A DNA stretch of 64,000 bases, taken from positions 1 through 64,000 of the forward strand of contig NZ_PPCG01000034.1 in assembly GCF_002913745.1 (NCBI RefSeq), written 5' to 3'. A program made the position numbers and the translations under genes. Source of the stretch: Campylobacter concisus (lineage in GTDB: Bacteria; Campylobacterota; Campylobacteria; Campylobacterales; Campylobacteraceae). The notes beneath the pieces are model-generated. The model made no database searches, was not told where the DNA came from, and worked only from the letters and a program-made list of their open reading frames with translations. Positions 19,581-28,205 of the stretch are shown piece after piece. Every line of letters begins with the position of its first letter. The stretch's first letter is position 1.

Positions 19581-20201
19581 TTATTTCATAAAAGATAAGA
19601 GCTTTGAAACAAGCATAAGTGCAAGCACAACAAAGCAAATGCCAAAGCCAAGCAGCGTGCAATCCGCCATCGACATAAATTTAGAAGACGGCACAAGATA
19701 CCAGCCATCTGCGTAAAGATCCACTATGCTCTTTTGCAAATCGCTTAGCACCGCGCCATCAGGCACCATAGGGCTGTCATAGCCACAATCACCTGTCGGC
19801 ATAAACCAGTCAGGCGCCCACTTCTCAAGTGGCAAGCCAAATGGATAGTGCGGCTCAGTCGAGCAGCCCTGCACGCCAAAAGGATCATCGCCATGCACTG
19901 CATCGTGGATTTTGGCTAGCTTCACGCTATACATTATGCCCTGCACCGCTCCCCAAAAGGCAAAGACGTAGCCAACAAGGGCAAAGAGTAAATTTTTTGG
20001 ATTTATGATAGCGATCACGCCGCCAAGCGCCATACACAAAAAGGCAAAACGTATATAGACGCACTGCTCGCAAGGAGGCATATAAGCGTAGTTTTGAAAG
20101 AGCGAGTGCGCGATAACGACAAGCGCGACGCTTACAAAGACTAAGATCGCCCAAGAGATGCGTGAGTCTTGAAATTTAGCCATTTTTTTAAAAAAGCTCA
20201 T
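19581..20201 (-). CDS. DsbB-family disulfide bond formation membrane protein
   Basis: 206 residues with four main TM helices. The quinone-proximal Cys pair is in PPCEQCVYIRF (about 38-48), and a second periplasmic pair is in GCSTEPH and GDCGYDSP (about 110-143). It would reoxidise the DsbA encoded 8 bases upstream and pass electrons to the quinone pool. A last helix extends the C-terminus. The DsbB versus DsbI label is open, since DsbI proteins usually carry a larger periplasmic domain, which is lacking here. Confidence 0.85.
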   Translation of the reverse strand: MSFFKKMAKFQDSRISWAILVFVSVALVVIAHSLFQNYAYMPPCEQCVYIRFAFLCMALGGVIAIINPKNLLFALVGYVFAFWGAVQGIMYSVKLAKIHDAVHGDDPFGVQGCSTEPHYPFGLPLEKWAPDWFMPTGDCGYDSPMVPDGAVLSDLQKSIVDLYADGWYLVPSSKFMSMADCTLLGFGICFVVLALMLVSKLLSFMK

Positions 20202-20209
20202 GTGGCGCC

Positions 20210-20866
20210 TTATTTTTTAAGAAGCTCTTCGATGAGTGCTGCCATGCCGTCAAGCGAGCTGATTGATTTTGTCATGATAAGGTATTTGCCATTTACGACA
20301 AATGCTGGCACGCCTTGAATTTTAGCCACGTCATAGCTCTCGTCCCAAATTTTTAAAAGCTCGGCTACTTTTGGATTAGCCAGCTCTTTTTCATAATCAG
20401 CCTTGCTAACACCAGCTGCATCAAGCCCAGTCTTTAAAAAGCCCTCAACGTCTTTGCCATCGCTCCAGCGCTCTTTTTTGTCATGATAAGCTTTATAGTA
20501 GGCAAATTTAGCCTTTTTAAATAGCGAATTTTCATCAAACAAGCTCACTCCCTTTGCCTCGTCCATAACGATAAGCACAGCAAAGACCTTGCTAGCAACC
20601 TCGCCGTAATCGCCCTTTGTCTTTAGGTGAAATGGCTCATATTTTAGTCCAGGGATTTTCTCAACTACCTTTGGAGTGACGCTCTTGTCGTATTTGTAGC
20701 AAAATGGGCAAGCGTAGTTAAAAATTTTAACTAGCGTATTTTGTCCGACACTTAGTGGCTTTTCAAGCTTGACGTAGTCCTCGCCCTCACTAAATGCACT
20801 AGCACTGATCGCACCAGCAACTGCAACGGCAAAGATAGCCTTACTAAATTTAGATAGAAAACTCAT
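20210..20866 (-). CDS. dsbA: Thiol:disulfide interchange protein DsbA
   Basis: A 218-residue periplasmic oxidase that introduces disulfides into exported proteins. It has a signal peptide (cleavage near ASA at 23), the active site ACPFCYKYD (about 52-60), a helical insertion, and the cis-Pro loop GVPAFVVNGKY near residue 185. It is co-transcribed with the DsbB-family gene. A strong AAGGAGAT precedes the ATG. Confidence 0.93.
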   Translation of the reverse strand: MSFLSKFSKAIFAVAVAGAISASAFSEGEDYVKLEKPLSVGQNTLVKIFNYACPFCYKYDKSVTPKVVEKIPGLKYEPFHLKTKGDYGEVASKVFAVLIVMDEAKGVSLFDENSLFKKAKFAYYKAYHDKKERWSDGKDVEGFLKTGLDAAGVSKADYEKELANPKVAELLKIWDESYDVAKIQGVPAFVVNGKYLIMTKSISSLDGMAALIEELLKK

Positions 20867-21060
20867 GATGATCTCCTTTGGATGATTTATTTTGAGTTAT
20901 TCTACAACCAAGCTCAACCGCACTTTTAACGCTAGAATAAATTTTGGCTGAAATTTATCTTTTTTAAATTTATGATGATGGATTTGGTTTTTTGTTAAAT
21001 TTATAAAAATAATATACGTTATCAATAAAAATTATTATTTACATATTTTAATTATTTGGT

Positions 21061-21066
21061 TATAAT
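21061..21066 (+). promoter_or_regulatory. Predicted extended -10 of the desulforubrerythrin gene
   Basis: TGGTTATAAT (TATAAT at 21061-21066) is an ideal Campylobacter-type promoter 31 bases before the ATG. The 50 bases upstream are very AT-rich with TTATCAAT and ATTATTAT elements, which could include a Fur/PerR-type operator, as expected for a peroxide-stress gene, but I cannot define one. Confidence 0.6.
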
Positions 21067-21097
21067 CCGCTCAAATTTTATCAAAATAGGAGTCAAA

Positions 21098-21742
21098 ATG
21101 AGACAATACGAAACATACAAATGCGAGAAATGCGGCAACGAGATCGAGGTTCAAAAAGTTGGCGGTGGCACACTAACCTGTTGCGGCGAAGAGATGAAAT
21201 GCATCACTGAAAATTTAACAGCGGTAAATTTGATGAAGGCATTTGCTGGCGAGTCACAAGCTAGAAACAAGTATGAGCTTTACGGCGACCTAGCTAAAGA
21301 AGCAGGCTATCACGCGATAGCTAGACACTTTTATGAAGCAGCTGAAAACGAGAAATGGCACGCAAGGGCTGAATTTAAGAAATATCACGAGATAATGAAC
21401 GATCCGATCGATAAGATGGATAAAAATTTACTTGACGCTGCAGCTGGCGAAAACTACGAGCATACAACGATGTATCCAGACTTTGCAAAGATCGCAAAAG
21501 AAGAAGAGCTAAGAGATGTTGAGAGGCTATTTAACGCGATTGGCAAGGTCGAAGTTGAGCATGAAAGAGAGTATTTAGAGCTTAAAAAGATGCTTGATGA
21601 AGAGGGCTTTTTTGAGAGCGACGAAGAGGACATCTGGGTTTGCGAGGTGTGCGGACACGTTCACAGAGGCAAAAAAGCTCCAGGCGCTTGCCCACTTTGC
21701 AAAGCTCCAAAAGAGTATTTTAAACGCGAATTCTTAGGCTAA
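21098..21742 (+). CDS. Desulforubrerythrin-type rubrerythrin
   Basis: A 214-residue cytoplasmic peroxidase with three metal domains in order: an N-terminal desulforedoxin-type centre (YKCEKCGNE with TCCGEEMKC), a ferritin-like di-iron domain (AFAGESQARNKYE, HAIARHFYEAAENEKWHA, EVEHEREYL), and a C-terminal rubredoxin centre (WVCEVCGHVH with GACPLCKAP). This is the layout of Campylobacter desulforubrerythrin (Rrc), linked to peroxide defence. I chose the ATG at 21098 because AGGAG precedes it at ideal distance; an upstream ATG would add 14 unrelated residues. Confidence 0.92.
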   Translation: MRQYETYKCEKCGNEIEVQKVGGGTLTCCGEEMKCITENLTAVNLMKAFAGESQARNKYELYGDLAKEAGYHAIARHFYEAAENEKWHARAEFKKYHEIMNDPIDKMDKNLLDAAAGENYEHTTMYPDFAKIAKEEELRDVERLFNAIGKVEVEHEREYLELKKMLDEEGFFESDEEDIWVCEVCGHVHRGKKAPGACPLCKAPKEYFKREFLG

Positions 21743-21753
21743 AAAGCCAAAAT

Positions 21754-21781
21754 TTTAGCCAAGGCGCTTGTCTTGGCTAAA
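21754..21781. terminator. Terminator after the rubrerythrin gene
   Basis: A 10-bp stem TTTAGCCAAG/CTTGGCTAAA with an 8-base loop, followed by ATTTAATAAATTTA, lies 11 bases after the stop codon. Confidence 0.7.
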
Positions 21782-21818
21782 TTTAATAAATTTAAATCTA
21801 TTTAAAATAAAAAAGTTA

Positions 21819-21824
21819 TATAAT
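21819..21824 (+). promoter_or_regulatory. Predicted -10 of the small exported protein gene
   Basis: TATAAT preceded by an AT-rich stretch, 28 bases before the ATG; the Shine-Dalgarno AAGGAG is at 21841-21846. Confidence 0.5.
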
Positions 21825-21852
21825 CTCCTTAAATTTTCACAAGGAGAAAGAG

Positions 21853-22143
21853 ATGAAAAAATCACTTTTAGTTTTAGCTACTCTTGGCTTTGCATTAAGC
21901 CTAAACGCTGCAGATCTTACAGATACTTGCAAGTCTTACTTCTCAGACATTGACAAAATGGTCGAAGCTTACAAACAAGCTGGTCAAGAGCAACAAGTAA
22001 AAATGTATGAAGATCAAAAGAAACAATCAATGGATCAACTAGCTTCTTTACCAAAAGAGCAACAAGACGCTACTTGCAAACAAGCTAAAGAGATGTTTGC
22101 TCAAGTAATGGATCAAATGAAAAAACAAGGTCTTTTAAAATAA
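21853..22143 (+). CDS. Small exported helical protein (possibly DUF5339)
   Basis: 96 residues with a Sec signal peptide (cleavage after LNA near residue 19), then a helical, Gln/Lys-rich mature part with two Cys (DTCKSYF and ATCKQAKE) about 50 residues apart that could form one disulfide. It resembles the small DUF5339-type exported proteins of Campylobacter and Pasteurellaceae, but I am not certain of the family. It is monocistronic with its own promoter and terminator. Confidence 0.7.
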   Translation: MKKSLLVLATLGFALSLNAADLTDTCKSYFSDIDKMVEAYKQAGQEQQVKMYEDQKKQSMDQLASLPKEQQDATCKQAKEMFAQVMDQMKKQGLLK

Positions 22144-22150
22144 AACTCCA

Positions 22151-22173
22151 TGTGGCTAGGCTCTCTAGCCACA
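22151..22173. terminator. Terminator between convergent genes
   Basis: A perfect 9-bp stem TGTGGCTAG/CTAGCCACA with a 5-base loop ends 8 bases from the stop of the convergent DUF2798 gene. Confidence 0.75.
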
Positions 22174-22181
22174 CTTTAAAT

Positions 22182-22412
22182 TTACCCCTCTTTTTTACAT
22201 AAATTTTGCGTGATCTTTGCAACAGACGGCGAAACTAGCAAAAGCACAGGATATGCCACTACAAAGGCTTTTACATAAGCAATTAGCCAAATTTGCACAA
22301 AGCCATCTATAAAGCCTAGGTTAAAATATGTCAGCACAAACGACATAAAAAACGCCATAAATGCTGACATTATAAACGCAAAAACATATCTATAAAATTT
22401 CGCCGGTATCAT
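22182..22412 (-). CDS. DUF2798 family two-helix membrane protein
   Basis: 76 residues with two TM helices (about 8-28 and 43-63); KFYRYVFAFIMSAFMAFFMSF and the following short loop fit the DUF2798 family. Its function is unknown. Its ATG overlaps the end of the flavin reductase gene by 4 bases (ATGA), so it is translationally coupled and is the last gene of the esterase operon. Confidence 0.75.
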   Translation of the reverse strand: MIPAKFYRYVFAFIMSAFMAFFMSFVLTYFNLGFIDGFVQIWLIAYVKAFVVAYPVLLLVSPSVAKITQNLCKKEG

Positions 22413-22969
22413 GAAATTTTACCTATCAGCTCCTCTAGCCTCTTTGCGTGATCAAGCGCCTTTTGCCTCATCAAAGCAAGCTTTGCCTCATCGTGCCTGC
22501 TCTGATACGATAGCCCTCCGCTATAAACATAGCCTGCAAACTCCATGCCACACATATTTGCTAGCGCCTTAAGCGGCGGCAAAAACTCCTCTATCTCATA
22601 GCGCTGAAGCGCCTCTTTTTTATAAAGCTCCTCAGGCGCGCCAGAGGTAAATGAAAGCACTAGCTTTTTGCCATGTAGCTTATCTCCCTTGCTGCCGTGA
22701 GAGAAGCCATGAACTAGCACATCTTCAAACCACTTTTGCAAAAGCGAAGGCACACCATACCAGAAAAATGGATAAACAAGCGCGATCACATCAGCCTTTA
22801 CTAGCTTTTCTTGCTCGTCTTTTACATCGATAGCGTAGTTTTTATAAAGCTCGCTTAGTATGTCAAATTTAGCCTCTGGCAAGTGCTTTTTTAGCTCGTC
22901 CAAGATGATCTTATTCGCAAAGGAATTTTCAAGGTCAGTGTGACCTGATACGACTAAAATTTCACTCAT
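22409..22969 (-). CDS. NAD(P)H-dependent flavin oxidoreductase (flavodoxin_2 fold)
   Basis: 186 residues with the fold of MdaB/KefF-type quinone reductases: a phosphate loop near SGHTDLENSFANK, the segment DVIALVYPFFWYGVPSLLQKW (about 60-80) and a GFSHGSKGDKLHGKKL loop. These enzymes reduce quinones with FMN or FAD and two electrons from NAD(P)H. In this operon it could deal with quinones or aromatic products released by the neighbouring esterases. That is inference from context. Confidence 0.8.
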   Translation of the reverse strand: MSEILVVSGHTDLENSFANKIILDELKKHLPEAKFDILSELYKNYAIDVKDEQEKLVKADVIALVYPFFWYGVPSLLQKWFEDVLVHGFSHGSKGDKLHGKKLVLSFTSGAPEELYKKEALQRYEIEEFLPPLKALANMCGMEFAGYVYSGGLSYQSRHDEAKLALMRQKALDHAKRLEELIGKIS

Positions 22970-22984
22970 TTTCTCTCCTTAAAT

Positions 22985-24556
22985 TTACTTGCAAACAAAG
23001 CTACTTGCCTTGCTAGCATCGCCACCCACGTAAGTAGCCACCTTTGGATAGGCACACACTAAAAATTCCTTGCCAGCGTAGCTCTTGCTCTTAGCTAGCA
23101 TACTCTTTGGTGCTTCGCCCTTTTCATGCCACGCTTCAAGCGCACTAAGCGGATCGACGTCATCTATGCCGTTACCGCCACCGCAGTGGTTCATCCCAGG
23201 TAGCGCAAAAAATGCCGCGAAATTTTGGCTATTTTCATTATCAGCCTCTAGCTTTTTAAACCAGTCCCTTTGATCTTTTGCTGAGAAAACTGGGTCTGAG
23301 ACGCCAGTTACTATTATGAGTTTGCCACCATTTGTGCTAAATGTGTTAAGGTCTGTTGAGATGGCGTCATTTATCGCTGCGGTCTCAAAAGTCTTTGGCG
23401 TGTCTTTGTCAAAGTCAAAATTTATCGTGTCAAAATTTGGCTGCGCTGGCGTTAAAAAGTAGTAATTCACCGAGCCGCTTGAAAGCGTGATGTTTCTAGC
23501 GTTTGGCTTAGCACTTTGTGAGTCGCCCAGCTTCCACTGCCTCCAGCCCTCAGCGCTCACTCCTGAATCGTAAAACCAGCCGCTATAAATTTGCTCGCCC
23601 TTGCTGTTTTTGGCTCCGTTAAAGATTTTCTCTATCGCCTCTATCTTTTGCTTATCTAAATTTAGACTTTTTGGATCAAATTTGCACGCTTCCCACGCAT
23701 TGATGATCCCATCTTTTAGTCCGTCTAAGCCGTCACATTTTTCTAGTACGGCGTGACTTAGCTTGTCAAGGTCGTCCTGCGTTAGGGCATTTGCAAAAAT
23801 TTTCTCGCCTTTTTCATTTTTCGGAGCTATCTTCATAAGGGCTTGGTTATCCCACTACTGAGCGATCGCCGCGCGAGATAGCCTAAAGCCAGGGTTTGCA
23901 GCGATGACGCCGTCAAATTCAAGTGGATAGCGCTGGGCTGCGATTAGTGCTGCCCTGCCGCCATTTGAGCAGCCCATGAAGTAGCTATGTTTTGGCTTTT
24001 TGGCGTATGCGGCGGCTAAAATTTGCTTAGCTGCGTCCGTGACCTTGCCTATCGCCTGATAGGCGTAGTCTAGCCTTGCTTGCTGATCTAGTCCAAACTC
24101 TGCCGTTGGCTCTGGGTGGCCTGAGTTTGTAGTAACCACCGCGTAGCCTCTAAGAAGCGCTGGTGTGGCTGTGCTTGTGCGTATCGGCACCGCGCCAAGA
24201 GCAGGCGCTACAAAGCCGTCCATACCGCCTCCACCTTGAAATAAAAATTTCTCATTCCACTGCTCTGGCAGCCTTAGCTCGTAATCAATCGCATACTCTT
24301 TGCCATCACTGCCAGTGCGCTTATAGAGTTTGCCATGCACCACGCAGTGAGGCTTTGCTTTGATAGTGTTTTTACTGCCACCAGTTAGCGCAGACATCTT
24401 ATCGGCTGATACTTCGCCACTCTCACTCCACACCGCGTCTATCATCTCGTTGTTTAAAATTTTCACATCTTTTAAACTCTCACATCCTGACTTATCAAGG
24501 GCAAAAGCCGTGCTACTAACAAGTGCTAGTGCGCAAAAAAGTGAAATTTTCTTCAT
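22985..24556 (-). pseudogene. Tannase/feruloyl-esterase family gene with in-frame stop
   Basis: One continuous frame of about 523 codons is interrupted by TAG at 23855-23857. The first part (to AAIAQ) has a signal peptide and the family's nucleophile motif GCSNGGRAAL. The second part continues in the same frame as WDNQALMKIAPKNEKG and holds GVSDPVFSA (acid region) and the catalytic-His region GMNHCGGG. Together they make one full-length tannase-family (PF07519) enzyme for esters of phenolic acids. With no frameshift, a single nonsense change explains it. Separate translation from the ATG at 23836 would not give an active enzyme. It lies in the operon with a second tannase and an ABM protein. 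Confidence 0.8.
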
Positions 24557-24564
24557 AACATCTC

Positions 24565-25245
24565 CTAAAATTTTACCTTGCTAAATGAGGTCTCGTTCTT
24601 AAGACCAAAGCCGTCAAATTCATCTATTAGCCCAGCTCGCTCTTTGGCGTAGGCTTTGTAATTTTCGCTGTGGCGGTAGCTCTCAAAGCTAGCCTCGTCT
24701 TTGTAAATTTCAACCAGCACCCACTTGTTAGGTGCCTCTTTTTGACTAAAGGCAAACTGCGCGTAAGCACCCTCATCTACGCTTTTTTGCATATATTTTT
24801 TGATGATCCTTTCAAATTTCGCATCGCTCTTTGCCAAAAGGCTTAAATTTGTGATATGAAAATAGGCATCTTTTAGGCGCTCTGGCGTTAAATTTTTAGA
24901 AAACGCAGCCCGTTTTTTCACGCTTATAGCCTTTTTACTAGCTAAAATTTCAGCGCTCGCGCTTGCAAATTTCTTAAAATGCGCCGAGCTTATATGCTTT
25001 TTATAAGCCGCCTCGTCCTTGTAAAACTCAAGCACGTAAAATAGCTCTGGCTTGCTCTTTGCGCTCGCAAAAAAGATCGCCTGCGTGCCTGGCTCGCTCT
25101 TTGAGCTTAGTATATTTTCCCTGACAAGCTGTCTCAGCAAGCTCTTGTTATTTGGCGTTGAAAGTAGCTCATATAAGCTCACTTTCGCCTCTGCCCCAAA
25201 GGCACTAAGAGCTAAAAATGTCATTAAAAATAGCTTTTTAAACAT
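24565..25245 (-). CDS. Exported two-domain ABM (antibiotic biosynthesis monooxygenase-like) protein
   Basis: 226 residues from the ATG at 25245 (AAGGAATTTTG upstream). A signal peptide (cleavage near FGA) is followed by two dimeric alpha-beta-barrel ABM-like repeats. Compare LFYVLEFYKDEAAYKKHISSAHF with WVLVEIYKDEASFESYRHSENY: the same pattern twice, about 120 residues apart. ABM domains occur in quinol monooxygenases and haem-degrading enzymes, but the exported tandem form here has no assigned reaction. It sits 8 bases ahead of the interrupted tannase gene in one operon. Confidence 0.7.
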   Translation of the reverse strand: MFKKLFLMTFLALSAFGAEAKVSLYELLSTPNNKSLLRQLVRENILSSKSEPGTQAIFFASAKSKPELFYVLEFYKDEAAYKKHISSAHFKKFASASAEILASKKAISVKKRAAFSKNLTPERLKDAYFHITNLSLLAKSDAKFERIIKKYMQKSVDEGAYAQFAFSQKEAPNKWVLVEIYKDEASFESYRHSENYKAYAKERAGLIDEFDGFGLKNETSFSKVKF

Positions 25246-25260
25246 CAAAATTCCTTAAAT

Positions 25261-26697
25261 TTATCTTTGCTCCACTCTTTTTACCCAAGCAAAAAGCTCG
25301 TCTAAGTCGTAGTCGCCGCCATGTCCTTCTCCCCAGACCGCTTCGAAATCAACCTCTTTGCCAACATTTTTAAGCGAAAGTGCGAGCATAGCAGGCACCA
25401 CAAGGGCTAGGTCGGTGTCGTTTGTGCCCTGTCTTATGCGGTAAAATTTTGCCGCCTCTTTGTTTTTAGCGTAGTTCATCGCATTCATCATCTTTATGAC
25501 GCCAGCCTCCGCCATCTCGCCCTCGCTTTGCTCTTTTGCAAATTTAGTAAAGTGCTTTGCAGGCGTTTTGCTGTCGCCAAAGAGGTCGTTTTCTGGATTT
25601 TCTAGCCCAAATCCGTCAAAGGCAACCACCGCTTTGGCGCGTTTTAGCGAGGCGATGAAGTCTTCAAGCTTAAATGTATATCCAAGCGAGCATCCCTGCG
25701 TGTCAAGAGTTATAAATTTAGGTGTGAGCGTGCTTTTGTCGCTACTTTTTGTAGCGGTAAATGCCCTTGAGATGAGGGCACTTATATACTCTTTGAAGCT
25801 GCCCTCGCCATTTTCATCAAGGCTTAGCACATGGCCTTTGGCGTCTTTTAAATTTAGCGAGTTTAGATAGGCTGGAAATTTACTCTTTAGCTCACGTGAG
25901 AGCTCTTTTTGCGTGGCGTTTAGCTCGCCTGTGATCATCTTTGGCTTTTTGCTTCTGTCGTTAAAGCTAGCCGCATCAAGACTTGAAAAATCAATCCTTT
26001 CAAATTTATCTAAATCCCCAAACATCCACTCATACGCCTCGTCCTCATGCTCTAAATTTGTCACAGGGCAGTAGGCTGAAGCGGCATAAATTTGATCGTC
26101 CGCTTTTGCAGCGCCTAGCTCTTTAAGATATGGCTCATACTCTTTTGCATTTGCGCTTACTCCTAGAAGTGCTGACATCGCGCCGCCTGCGCTCGTGCCG
26201 TTTGAGATGATCTTATTTGCGTCGCCTGGCATAAATTTGTCGTTAAATTTAAGATATCTAACAGCCGCTTTTAGATCGACTATCGCAGCTGGTGCTTTGC
26301 CGATAAATTTCTCGCCATCTTTTAGCGTCCTGCCCCTAGCGCCAACGCTTGCCACGACGTATCCTCTAAGAAGCGCTTCAAGAGTAGCATTTGGCTTTTC
26401 ATTTTGGATTTCTGGCTTTTGTGGTTTGGCGCTCATGTAGCCGCCGATCGCGTTTGGCATAAAGATAGCCCCTTTTTGGTCGCTAAATTTACCCTCTGGC
26501 ACATAGAAATTTAGCACCTCATAGTCGCTAGCTGGCTTTGCCACATAGACTATGCCCTCATAGGCTCTAAATTTAAGCGTCCTCTCGCCAACTTGCACGC
26601 TTTTTAGCTCAAATTTCTTTTCATCAAATTTAAGCTCGCCGCCAAAGCAAGCGCCTACCAAACAAACCCCTAAAATAGCAACTCTAACGCATTTCAT
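25261..26697 (-). CDS. Subtype B tannase-like exported alpha/beta hydrolase
   Basis: 478 residues with a signal peptide (cleavage near residue 19). The nucleophile elbow NGTSAGGAMSALLG (about 166-179) is the form found in bacterial subtype B tannases, and the C-terminal GEGHGGDYDLDELFAWV supplies the catalytic His, with an acid in RQGTNDTDLALVVP. These enzymes hydrolyse galloyl or similar phenolic esters; the true substrate here is unknown. It is the first gene of a minus-strand operon with the ABM protein, second tannase, flavin reductase and DUF2798 protein. Confidence 0.75.
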   Translation of the reverse strand: MKCVRVAILGVCLVGACFGGELKFDEKKFELKSVQVGERTLKFRAYEGIVYVAKPASDYEVLNFYVPEGKFSDQKGAIFMPNAIGGYMSAKPQKPEIQNEKPNATLEALLRGYVVASVGARGRTLKDGEKFIGKAPAAIVDLKAAVRYLKFNDKFMPGDANKIISNGTSAGGAMSALLGVSANAKEYEPYLKELGAAKADDQIYAASAYCPVTNLEHEDEAYEWMFGDLDKFERIDFSSLDAASFNDRSKKPKMITGELNATQKELSRELKSKFPAYLNSLNLKDAKGHVLSLDENGEGSFKEYISALISRAFTATKSSDKSTLTPKFITLDTQGCSLGYTFKLEDFIASLKRAKAVVAFDGFGLENPENDLFGDSKTPAKHFTKFAKEQSEGEMAEAGVIKMMNAMNYAKNKEAAKFYRIRQGTNDTDLALVVPAMLALSLKNVGKEVDFEAVWGEGHGGDYDLDELFAWVKRVEQR

Positions 26698-26735
26698 GAT
26701 CTGCCTTTTTATTTTGTCCTACTTTTTGTTTCGCT

Positions 26736-26760
26736 AGCCTTGGCGTAGGCTACCAAGGCT
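26736..26760 (-). terminator. Hairpin after the SDR gene
   Basis: AGCCTTGG/CCAAGGCT, an 8-bp stem with a 9-base loop, separates the SDR pair (ending at 26768) from the tannase operon (starting at 26697). It would terminate transcription on the minus strand. Confidence 0.6.
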
Positions 26761-26767
26761 TTAGCGC

Positions 26768-27538
26768 CTAGTTATCTTTTGGCTCGTATTTGACCGCATA
26801 GTCAAATTTTGGCTTACTTAGGCTAAACTCAAAGCTATCTCTATCGACCGAGCCAACGCAGTAATGGCTATCATAAAGGCGAAGCAAAAACTCCGCCATC
26901 TGCTCGCTCGTGTGGTACTTTTTAAACGCCTTGTCGTAGTCGTAGCTCTCTTTGCTAGTTGCCACCATGCCAAATTCTGTCTTTGTAGTAGCTGGGGCCA
27001 GCACTTTTGCCTGCATTTTCGCCTGCTTATCTTGTGCTAGCTCGTGGTAAAGTCCCTCGCTAAAGGCACTTACGAAAAATTTGCTAGCGCAGTAGGTCAC
27101 GGCGTTTGGCACTATCTTGTAGCCGCCTATTGAAGAGATGTTTATAAGCTGCGTATCTTTGTCTTTATATTTTTTAGTAAAGAGCGTTGAGAGCGTGACA
27201 AGTGCGGTGATGTTTAAATTTATCATCTGAGTGATCTTGTCTAAATTTTGCTCTCCGACCTTGTTATAGTCGCCAAAGCCAGCGTTGTTTATAAGCGCTT
27301 TTAGCTCAAATTTTTCTAATTTTTGCCAAAGCAAGAGGGCATTTTCTTGCTTTGAGAGATCGCAAAGCTCTATTACCACATCGACATTTGCAAATTTAGC
27401 TATCTCGCCTTTTAGCTCCTCTAAAAGCTCGCCGCGTCTTGTGATAAGGATCAAATTCTCCCCACGCCTTGCAAATGACTTTGCCGCGGCCGCTCCTATG
27501 CCTGAGCTTGCTCCAGTGATGGTGATGTATCTTTTCAC
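26768..27538 (-). CDS. Short-chain dehydrogenase/reductase
   Basis: 256 residues, classical SDR: TGASSGIGAAAAKSFA (about 8-23) binds NAD(P), NNAGFGDY (about 86-93), the catalytic Ser in ISSIGG, and the active-site Y-x-x-x-K in YCASKFF (about 154-160). An Arg after the second strand (LITRRGE) suggests NADPH. The substrate is unknown. Its ATG overlaps the preceding gene by 4 bases. Confidence 0.88.
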   Translation of the reverse strand: MKRYITITGASSGIGAAAAKSFARRGENLILITRRGELLEELKGEIAKFANVDVVIELCDLSKQENALLLWQKLEKFELKALINNAGFGDYNKVGEQNLDKITQMINLNITALVTLSTLFTKKYKDKDTQLINISSIGGYKIVPNAVTYCASKFFVSAFSEGLYHELAQDKQAKMQAKVLAPATTKTEFGMVATSKESYDYDKAFKKYHTSEQMAEFLLRLYDSHYCVGSVDRDSFEFSLSKPKFDYAVKYEPKDN

Positions 27539-28176
27539 TTCGCATACTCCACCGGACTATAAATTTTGACACCCTCGCTGTGGTCATCTTGCGCTACTTG
27601 CACGATCACTTTAGCGATGTCAGCTGCCTTCATCGGACGATACTCGTCAAAAAAGCATTTTGGGATAAATTTAAACGCCTTTATCGCTAGATACTCGCCA
27701 AGTCTAAAGTCCTTTCTCTCAGCCTCGATAAGTGGCAGTCTGGCGATGTGAAATGAGCTATATCCAAGCTCTTTTATCTTTGCTTCTGCTTGACCTTTTG
27801 CCTTTAGGTAAAATGAGCCTGACTTTCTGTTTGCGCCTGCAGCTGAGAGCAAAACAAAGCGTTTTGCACCGCACTCCAAGCCAAATTTGGCGAAATTTAT
27901 CGGATAGGTCACATCGACTTTGTAAAACTGCTCTTTGTGCTTTGCCGCTTTCATCGTCGTGCCAAGCGCGCAAAAAACGTCATCAGCGATAAATGGCACC
28001 TCATCTTTAAAATCATCAAAATTTACTATCTTTACTTCAAGCTTTTCATGGGTAAATTCTAGCTCATGCCTAACAAGGGCGACCACCTTGTTGTAGTGCT
28101 CACTCTGGCATAAATCCTTTAAAATTTCACTTCCCACAGCGCCGCTGGCTCCTGCTATAAGGGCGACTTTTTTCAT
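27535..28176 (-). CDS. NAD(P)-binding atypical SDR (HTATIP2-like)
   Basis: 213 residues. The Rossmann motif GASGAVGSEIL is at about 9-19, followed by FCALGTTMKAAKHKEQFYKVD, VLLSAAGANRKSGSFYLKAKG with a Tyr-x-x-x-Lys pattern, and LPLIEAERKDFRLGEY. This matches the HTATIP2/YwnB-type atypical SDRs, oxidoreductases of unclear substrate. It overlaps the following SDR gene by 4 bases, so both are co-translated. Confidence 0.8.
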   Translation of the reverse strand: MKKVALIAGASGAVGSEILKDLCQSEHYNKVVALVRHELEFTHEKLEVKIVNFDDFKDEVPFIADDVFCALGTTMKAAKHKEQFYKVDVTYPINFAKFGLECGAKRFVLLSAAGANRKSGSFYLKAKGQAEAKIKELGYSSFHIARLPLIEAERKDFRLGEYLAIKAFKFIPKCFFDEYRPMKAADIAKVIVQVAQDDHSEGVKIYSPVEYAK

Positions 28177-28205
28177 GTTTATCCTTTGTAAATTTTGAAT
28201 AAATT

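Noticed and set aside
21824-21847. TCTCCTT pairs with AAGGAGA of the ribosome binding site ahead of the small exported protein, suggesting an RNA switch.
   Set aside because: The left arm begins at the last base of the predicted -10 box and lies before the expected transcription start near 21831, so it would not be in the mRNA.
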